From the NCBI RefSeq assembly GCF_014639875.1, contig NZ_BMGD01000006.1, forward strand, positions 186,001 through 250,000: a stretch of DNA of 64,000 nt, read 5' to 3'. Under the pieces are notes generated by a model, which was given only the letters and a program-made list of their open reading frames with translations, had not been told where the DNA came from and searched no databases. This DNA comes from Blastomonas aquatica. GTDB taxonomy: Bacteria; Pseudomonadota; Alphaproteobacteria; Sphingomonadales; Sphingomonadaceae. This document shows positions 58,782 to 64,000 of the stretch, piece by piece (position 1 is the first letter of the stretch; each line of letters opens with the position of its first letter). The position numbers and the translations under genes were made by a program.

Positions 58782-60080
58782 TTAGCGCTTGAGCGCGCTG
58801 ATTTCCTGCAACATGTCATCCACCGTCGTGATGATCTTCGATGACGCGCTATAGGCACGCTGGAACCGGATCATGTTGGTGAACTCCTGGGCAAGGTCGA
58901 CCGTGGACGCCTCGAGCGAGTTGGCAGAGATGGTGCCTCCACCCAGACTACCGGGGCGGTCGATCACGACATCGCCCGATTGCGGGGAGACGCCATAAGC
59001 GTTGCCCGACAGGCGGAAAAGCCCGTCGGGGTTGGCGAAGGTGGCCATCGGCAGCTGATAGATCGCCCGTGTCGTGCCATCATCGAAAATGGCACTAACG
59101 ATGCCCTTGTTGCTCACCTCGACCGAGACGAGGTTGTTGAGCATTCCGCCATCGGTGCTCGCAGCTATCAGCGCGGAATCGCTGGCAAACTGGGTCAACC
59201 CGTCGAGCCCATCCTGGCTACCCAGCGCGAGCTGGATCGGCGAGGACCCGGCCTGGTTGGTCCAGGCCACGTTGAGTGATCCAAACAGCGCGGGATCCGA
59301 ATTGGCAAGGTCGAGGCTGCCGTCGGGGTTGAACGCAACCGCACCGCTGGCCAGCAAGCCATTGGCGGCGGTGACCTCGGCGGGATCGGCATAAATCTCC
59401 GCGACCCACTGATTGGCGGCCGTTTTGGCAAAGCTCATCGTCACCTGATGGCTGGTGCCCTGCGCATCGAAGACCTCGAAGCTCCGCGAAAAATGCGGTT
59501 CGACCGTTCCTGTAGCCATGTCACCGGCTACAAACGGGTTGGCCAGCGGCGTCTGCGTTGACTGGAGGTTCACGCGAACCTGCAGTCGCGTGGTGGCACT
59601 GGCGGTCCCGCTCAAGCCGCTGAGACGCACCGGCTCCATTTCATTGAAGCCACCCGTGCTGATGTACCCACCCAGCGAATCAAGGCTCCAGCCCTGAAGA
59701 AAATAGCCGCTGGTATTGCGAAGAAAGCCTTGCTCGTCGGGGCGGAATGCGCCGGCGCGAGTAAAGGCAACGTCGCTTGTGGCGTCGTTGCCCAGGCGGG
59801 TGACGAAGAAACCGGCCCCATCGATCGCCAGATCGGTCTGACTGCCCGAGGCCTGCAAAAGCCCCTGCTTCGAGATCATCGAACGCGGGGAAACGGAAAC
59901 GCCGCCAGCTGAATAGCTGGCCTTGGCGTTGCTGTCGGTTACCAGCGAGCGGAAGTTGGCTTCCACGCCCTTGTACCCGACAGTGTTGATGTTGGTGATG
60001 TTGTCCGCAACCGTCGCCATCGCGCTCGATTGGGCACCAAGTCCGGACACGCCGGCATAGAGGGCGGAATAAAGGCTCAC
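58782..60080 (-). CDS. flgE: Flagellar hook protein FlgE
   Basis: 432 residues from the GTG at 60080 (AGGAGA 9 bases upstream). LYSALYAGVSGLGAQSSAMA, VADNITNINTVGYKGVEANF, DLAIDGAGFFVTR, C-terminal DLAQEFTNMIRFQRAYSASS and KIITTVDDMLQEISALKR. An in-frame extension to 61184 overlaps flbT and fliI and is not coding. First gene of flgE-flgK-flgL. Confidence 0.96.
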   Translation of the reverse strand: MSLYSALYAGVSGLGAQSSAMATVADNITNINTVGYKGVEANFRSLVTDSNAKASYSAGGVSVSPRSMISKQGLLQASGSQTDLAIDGAGFFVTRLGNDATSDVAFTRAGAFRPDEQGFLRNTSGYFLQGWSLDSLGGYISTGGFNEMEPVRLSGLSGTASATTRLQVRVNLQSTQTPLANPFVAGDMATGTVEPHFSRSFEVFDAQGTSHQVTMSFAKTAANQWVAEIYADPAEVTAANGLLASGAVAFNPDGSLDLANSDPALFGSLNVAWTNQAGSSPIQLALGSQDGLDGLTQFASDSALIAASTDGGMLNNLVSVEVSNKGIVSAIFDDGTTRAIYQLPMATFANPDGLFRLSGNAYGVSPQSGDVVIDRPGSLGGGTISANSLEASTVDLAQEFTNMIRFQRAYSASSKIITTVDDMLQEISALKR

Positions 60081-60130
60081 GAAATGGGTTCTCCTGGGTT
60101 TGCAGGCGGCGCACGGCTGCCCCGGATACC

Positions 60131-60215
60131 ATTCTAGGAGATCGCATCGGCCGATCCCAAGCGACACCAGATTTTCCTGACCGACAGCCGCGAGCCAGGC
60201 GGAGCCCGCTATAAT
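60131..60215. promoter_or_regulatory. Divergent flgE/flbT control region
   Basis: Minus strand: CTAGAAT (60137-60131) before flgE. Plus strand: CTATAAT (60209-60215) before flbT. Between them is CACCAGATTTTCC (60165-60177), a weaker copy of the 13-bp element (9 of 13 bases identical to the fliN/flgC one). It ends 32 bases before the flbT TATAAT, as in fliF, and about 30 bases from the flgE box, as in fliN. Confidence 0.5.
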
Positions 60216-60245
60216 GGAACCACCAGACAACAAGGGGACATTCCA

Positions 60246-60650
60246 ATGCTTCGCATCAATCTTCGGGACGGCGAGAAGGTCGTCATCAATGGCGCCGTGC
60301 TCCGCTCGGTCGGCCGAACAGATGTCGTGATAGAGAACGAGGCGGCTATCCTGCGGGGGCGCGACGTGATCACGCCCGAAGACGCCGACACTCCCGCCAA
60401 GCGGCTCTATTTTGCCTGCATGATGGCCTATATCGATCCCGATCGCCTGATCCAGCATCAAAGCCGGGTCCTGTCGCTTTTCGAGGAACTGTTGCATGCG
60501 ATCGAGGCACCCGAGGCAAAGGCCAGCTGCATCGCATTCGCCAACAAGATTGCACGCTGCAGCTTCTACCATGCTCTGGCCGACTGCCGCGACCTGATCG
60601 CTTATGAGGCACAGGCGCTCGCCCGTTTCTCGCCCGCCTACGCGGCCTGA
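60246..60650 (+). CDS. flbT: Flagellin post-transcriptional regulator FlbT
   Basis: 134 residues. MLRINLRDGEKVVINGAVLR, IENEAAILRGRDVITPEDAD, TPAKRLYFACMMAYIDPDRL are typical FlbT. In Caulobacter FlbT binds the 5' untranslated RNA of flagellin and promotes its decay until the hook is finished. The structured flagellin leader at 47381-47418 is the obvious candidate target. Confidence 0.95.
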   Translation: MLRINLRDGEKVVINGAVLRSVGRTDVVIENEAAILRGRDVITPEDADTPAKRLYFACMMAYIDPDRLIQHQSRVLSLFEELLHAIEAPEAKASCIAFANKIARCSFYHALADCRDLIAYEAQALARFSPAYAA

Positions 60651-60663
60651 CGAGCCTCTGGCG

Positions 60664-61989
60664 GTGCAGACACTCGCATCCGCAACCCGCGCCCTGCGCG
60701 CGCAGGAGCTCGATCGGCACTTCGGCAAGGTTGCTGCGGTGCGCGGTGCCCTGATAGAGGTCGAAGGCCTGCTGGGATCAGCGCGTATCGGCTCGCGCTT
60801 GGTGATCGATTGTGCCGGCAAGCCGGTCGATGCCGAGGTAACGGGTCTGGATCGCGATATCGCGCATTGCCTGCCGTTCAGCGAACCGCAGGGCATCGCC
60901 ACCGGAGCGCGCGCGGACCTGATGACGCGCGAGTCGATGCTGCGCCCTTCAGACGCATGGCTGGGCCGGGTCGTTGACGGCATCGGTCGGCCGATCGATG
61001 GCAGGGGGCCGCTTCTGCTGGGTCCAGCGGGCCATCCATTCAAGGCGGATCCGCCGTCTGCGGCGACACGCAACCGGGTGGGCAACAAGCTCGAGACCGG
61101 CATCCGCGCGCTCGATATCTTTGCGCCGCTGTGCCAGGGGCAGCGGCTCGGCCTGTTTGCCGGATCAGGCGTGGGCAAGTCCACTTTGATGTCGATGCTG
61201 GCCCGCTGGGTCGAGACCGATATCGCCGTGATCGGGCTGGTCGGCGAGCGCGGGCGCGAGGTTCAGGAATTCATCGAGGACGATCTGGGACCAGAGGGTC
61301 TTGCGCGCAGCGTGGTCGTGGTAGCGACATCGGATTCACCCGCACTAATGCGACGTCAGGCCGCCTGGACGACCTTGGCGATCGCCGAGCATTTTCGCGA
61401 TTCCGGTCGTCACGTCATGTGCCTGATGGATTCGGTCACGCGCTTTGCCATGGCGCAGCGCGAGATTGGGCTGGCCAATGGCGAGCCTCCCGCCACCAAG
61501 GGCTATACCCCCACGGTTTTCGCCGAACTGCCTCGTCTGCTGGAACGCGCAGGACCAGGCGGGCCGGGCCAGGGTTCGATCACCGCGCTGTTCAGCGTGC
61601 TGGTCGATGGCGACGATCATGACGAACCGATCGCCGATGCCGTGCGCGGCATCCTCGACGGACATATCGTCATGTCGCGCAAGATCGCCGAGCGCGGACG
61701 TTATCCCGCGATCGACATCCTCAAGTCGGTGTCGCGCATGCTGCCGCGATGCCACGACGAGGCTGAAAACGATCTGCGCCTCGCTGCTATTCGCCACCTG
61801 GCGATCTATGGCGACATGGAAGAACTGGTGCGGCTGGGTGCTTACAAGCCGGGTGCCGATGCGACCGTTGACGAAGCGATCCGCCTGGCACCGGCTATCG
61901 AATATCTGCTGCGGCAAACCAAGGACGATCGTGAACTCGCGCCCCAGGCCTTTGCCCGGCTGGCCGCATTGATGGAGCCCAAGCCATGA
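60664..61989 (+). CDS. fliI: Flagellar export ATPase FliI
   Basis: 441 residues from the GTG at 60664; an ATG at 60604 inside flbT is the alternative. Walker A GSGVGKST, GLVGERGREVQEFIEDDLGP, LMDSVTRFAMAQREIGLANG, EPPATKGYTPTVFAELPRLL, LDGHIVMSRKIAERGRYPAI. Hexameric ATPase that prepares substrates for export; overlaps fliJ (ATGA). Confidence 0.96.
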   Translation: MQTLASATRALRAQELDRHFGKVAAVRGALIEVEGLLGSARIGSRLVIDCAGKPVDAEVTGLDRDIAHCLPFSEPQGIATGARADLMTRESMLRPSDAWLGRVVDGIGRPIDGRGPLLLGPAGHPFKADPPSAATRNRVGNKLETGIRALDIFAPLCQGQRLGLFAGSGVGKSTLMSMLARWVETDIAVIGLVGERGREVQEFIEDDLGPEGLARSVVVVATSDSPALMRRQAAWTTLAIAEHFRDSGRHVMCLMDSVTRFAMAQREIGLANGEPPATKGYTPTVFAELPRLLERAGPGGPGQGSITALFSVLVDGDDHDEPIADAVRGILDGHIVMSRKIAERGRYPAIDILKSVSRMLPRCHDEAENDLRLAAIRHLAIYGDMEELVRLGAYKPGADATVDEAIRLAPAIEYLLRQTKDDRELAPQAFARLAALMEPKP

Positions 61990-62432
61990 GAACACCCTTT
62001 GACACCGTCATTCGCACCCGGCGGCGCGAAATCGACCATATGCGGCTCACCATCCACGCCGAAAGCACGCGGATCGTCGAAATCGATGAAGCCAGCCAGG
62101 CGCTGCGCGATGAGCTTCTTGTCGAATATGAGGTCGCATCGCAGGCATGGGCCATGTCGACCGAGGCGTATGTCCGTCGCACCCTGTCAAAGCGCGCCCA
62201 ACTCCATGCGCAACGCCTCGCCGCCTCGCAGGAAATCGACAGGTTGAGAAGCCAAGCCAGCGAAGCCTATGGCTCGATGGTGGTGCTCGAGAACGCTGCT
62301 GATGGATTCCGCTCTGAAAGCCGCCGCCGCCAGCAACGCGCCGACCAGCGGACGGTGGACGACCTGACTGCCTCGAGGAGCGCGCGCCGAGCCGGGTCCG
62401 AACCACTTCGCCTGACCTGCGACGAAGCATGA
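61986..62432 (+). CDS. fliJ: FliJ-like export coiled-coil protein
   Basis: 148 residues, overlaps fliI and the next gene by ATGA. Almost wholly helical: TVIRTRRREIDHMRLTIHAE and KRAQLHAQRLAASQEIDRLR. The size, coiled-coil nature and place after fliI fit FliJ, the stalk of the FliHI complex; sequence conservation in this family is weak. Confidence 0.8.
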   Translation: MRTPFDTVIRTRRREIDHMRLTIHAESTRIVEIDEASQALRDELLVEYEVASQAWAMSTEAYVRRTLSKRAQLHAQRLAASQEIDRLRSQASEAYGSMVVLENAADGFRSESRRRQQRADQRTVDDLTASRSARRAGSEPLRLTCDEA

Positions 62433-63433
62433 TGCCCGTCACCGGTCTTGAAGCGCTGCCTCCTGCCGAGCGCGCGCGGGTGATCTACAGCCACGCCCGC
62501 GCAGAGCTGAGCGACCGGCTCTGGCAGGCGGCGATCGGCCGTGTGGAAAGCAACGGCTTCAACCAGCCTTCCCCCTGTCGGCATGGCGGTGAGATGGACC
62601 TGATGGCCCTGGTCGCTCCGTCGGTCCCCAGCCCGCCCGGCGCAGGTCCTGCGATGTCTGCGGTGTCTGCTCCGTCCCCGGCACCGCTGCCGACCGTCTT
62701 TGCCCCCGACCGGATCGCCCTGCCCGCAACGGTTGACTTGGACGGGCCGGGCAGAGGAATCGCGGGACCGGCAGCACTGGGGGCCAATGCAGCGCATGCG
62801 GCAACACTGCAGCGAGCAGCCGAGCGCAGCGGCCTGCCCCCCGCCGCGCTGGCCGCGATCGTCGATGCCGAAGCCGCCAAGCGGCCCGATGGCAGCTGGA
62901 ACCTGATGTCGCGCAATCCCCGATCAAGCGCTGCCGGTCTTGGCCAATTCCTTTCGGGCACCTGGATCGGCATGGCGGAACAGCCGGGCAACTGGTTGCA
63001 TGACCTGGCACAGCAGAAGCGCTGGCTGGGCAGCGACAATCGCGTCCTTCCGGCGGCGCGCGGCCCGCTGCTCGCGCTGCGCTACAATGCCGAAGCATCT
63101 ATCCACTCGATCGCGGATTATGCACAATCGAACATCCGCCAGATCCGCAACGCGGGCATCCGCACCGCTGAAAGTCCACAGTCCATGGCACAGTTGGCCT
63201 ATCTCGGGCACCATCTGGGTCCGGGCGACGCGATCCGCTACCTCAAGGGTGGACTGAGCGAAAACCGCGCCGCGCACCTGCTCAGGGCGCAGATCGGTCA
63301 TGACCAGGCCAGCCACCGGATCAACCGCGCGGGCGACGCCACCACCGCACACCGAAACTGGCTCAACGGCTTCGTGACGCGGAACGTGCGGCCCGACCGC
63401 TTCAGTGGAATCGGGCAGATGGACGGCGCATAG
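62429..63433 (+). CDS. Flagellar lytic transglycosylase-like protein
   Basis: 334 residues, ATGA overlap with fliJ. After a Pro/Ala-rich segment (about 60-110) comes an SLT-like fold: LPPAALAAIVDAEAAKRPDG (candidate catalytic Glu148), SSAAGLGQFLSGTWIGMAEQ, LALRYNAEASIHSIADYAQS, YLGHHLGPGDAIRYLKG. It has no signal peptide, so it may leave through the flagellar system, as proposed for SltF-type enzymes. It could replace the muramidase domain missing in FlgJ. Confidence 0.85.
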   Translation: MMPVTGLEALPPAERARVIYSHARAELSDRLWQAAIGRVESNGFNQPSPCRHGGEMDLMALVAPSVPSPPGAGPAMSAVSAPSPAPLPTVFAPDRIALPATVDLDGPGRGIAGPAALGANAAHAATLQRAAERSGLPPAALAAIVDAEAAKRPDGSWNLMSRNPRSSAAGLGQFLSGTWIGMAEQPGNWLHDLAQQKRWLGSDNRVLPAARGPLLALRYNAEASIHSIADYAQSNIRQIRNAGIRTAESPQSMAQLAYLGHHLGPGDAIRYLKGGLSENRAAHLLRAQIGHDQASHRINRAGDATTAHRNWLNGFVTRNVRPDRFSGIGQMDGA

Positions 63434-63711
63434 CGCGCACCGCGCTGTCGCCGATTCCTTTCGGACTATTAACACTTTCACCATGCAAACCCTCGCGGAC
63501 GCCCCCGTCCAGCCAGCTCGGTGCAATCGCGCATCGCTGGATGCAGGGAAATACGGACTTTTTCTGCGGTTTCCGCCAGACGGTCCAAGTCAGCCTCCGG
63601 AAAACCCCTAATAGGACAATACCGGAGACACGCAGGAAGAATACATTAGACAGAATATTGTAATTCTCAGCTCGCAACGAGATATCGCAGCGAATTTGGG
63701 GGTTACATACC

Positions 63712-64000
63712 ATGTCGAAAAATACTGATGCACTTGAATTAGCCGTTTCCGAAGTACTCCAACATTTAACAACGGATGAATCGCCTAAGACGGCTCGTCA
63801 AAGGGCAGCCATTGATCGGGCATTTGTTAAAGTTATGAAACTCGCAGCACCTCGAATTCGTCATTTCATCCGTCAGTATGGCTTGAGCCGGTACCATGAA
63901 GATGCAGAACAGGTCTGCGCAATTGCCATCCATCGCGCTATCGGCGCCTATGACCCCGCCAAGGCAAAATTCACCACTTTCCTGAACTGGCAGATTCGCG
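63712..64000 (+). CDS. Sigma-70-family sigma factor, N-terminal fragment
   Basis: 96 residues visible, ATG at 63712; continues past the right edge. RAFVKVMKLAAPRIRHFIRQ, RYHEDAEQVCAIAIHRAIGA and YDPAKAKFTTFLNWQIR look like sigma region 2 (the YDP-x-K-F-x-T-F motif is typical). The first 45 codons are unusually AT-rich for this window. Upstream 63434-63711 holds no gene; it is AT-richer than its surroundings. Position next to the flagellar island suggests a link to motility, but this is unproven. Not assignable to FliA or RpoH from this part. Confidence 0.75.
   Translation, partial: MSKNTDALELAVSEVLQHLTTDESPKTARQRAAIDRAFVKVMKLAAPRIRHFIRQYGLSRYHEDAEQVCAIAIHRAIGAYDPAKAKFTTFLNWQIR

Noticed and set aside
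26795-60245. Sigma-54 (-24/-12) promoters for flagellar operons
   Set aside because: I looked for TGGC-N8-TTGC patterns in flagellar intergenic regions and found none with correct spacing; the nearest (flagellin leader, GG to GC) has 11 instead of 10 intervening bases.
60081-61184. In-frame minus-strand extension upstream of flgE (total 800 residues)
   Set aside because: It runs antisense to flbT and fliI, has no hook-protein homology, and the GTG at 60080 has an ideal ribosome site.
1-64000. CRISPR arrays, insertion sequences, tRNA genes or attachment sites
   Set aside because: No regularly spaced repeats, transposase-like proteins or tRNA cloverleaf sequences were noticed on reading; the only tandem array is the 13-bp one after fliH.

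Overview
The window comes from a GC-rich alphaproteobacterium, most probably a sphingomonad (order Sphingomonadales). The basis is gene content. It holds flbT and flaF, which are alphaproteobacterial flagellar genes, a FlbD-type regulator, a 275-residue Caulobacter-like flagellin, MotE and DUF6468-type proteins in the fliL-fliM operon, and a FecI/FecR/TonB-receptor unit whose receptor carries an STN domain. No rRNA, tRNA, CRISPR array, insertion sequence or prophage was seen.

Left part (1-15100): the N-terminus of an S46 peptidase, a small exported DUF6491-like protein, an array of hairpins, a cell-surface-signalling unit (ECF sigma, FecR, STN-type TonB-dependent receptor) followed by a large autotransporter, a DUF2332 protein, and a minus-strand group made of a FixJ-type regulator, a second TonB-dependent receptor and a methyl-accepting chemotaxis protein.

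Central and right part (15370-63433): a nearly uninterrupted 48 kb motility island. Order: flaF / motA-STAS-cheY-cheA-cheW-cheR-cheB-cheY-cheD-orf-motB-fliL-like-pilZ / fliN'-fliO-fliP (minus) / flgC-fliE-fliQ-fliR-flhB / a gene in the position Caulobacter uses for fliX (minus) / flgI-flgJ-flgN / flaEY-like and flgB (minus) / fliG-fliH-fliF-fliN-flbD-like-flhA-fliK-flgD / unknown orf and flagellin (minus) / flgF-flgG-flgA-flgH (minus) / fliL-fliM-DUF6468-motE / second FliL-like gene (minus) / small membrane protein and TPR-like exported protein / flgE-flgK-flgL (minus) / flbT-fliI-fliJ-lytic transglycosylase. Together these encode the export apparatus, MS/C/P/L rings, rod, hook, junction, filament, stator and chemotaxis core. 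Many genes overlap by 1-4 bases. The window ends inside a low-GC sigma-70-family gene.

Most interesting signal: the flagellar master regulator (39442-40773) is built like a sigma-54 activator but lacks the GAFTGA loop and the acidic Walker B residues. In parallel, the flagellar intergenic regions show no -24/-12 elements. Instead many carry a CTATAAT/CTAGAAT -10 without a recognisable -35, and several also carry a 13-bp near-palindrome close to GGCAAAANTTGCC. This points to a sigma-54-independent rewiring of the Caulobacter-type flagellar hierarchy. Other oddities are two FliN proteins, three FliL-family proteins, two back-to-back hairpins in the flagellin leader (FlbT is encoded here), a 5 x 13 bp tandem repeat after fliH, and a hairpin directly after an orphan promoter-like box downstream of flgD.
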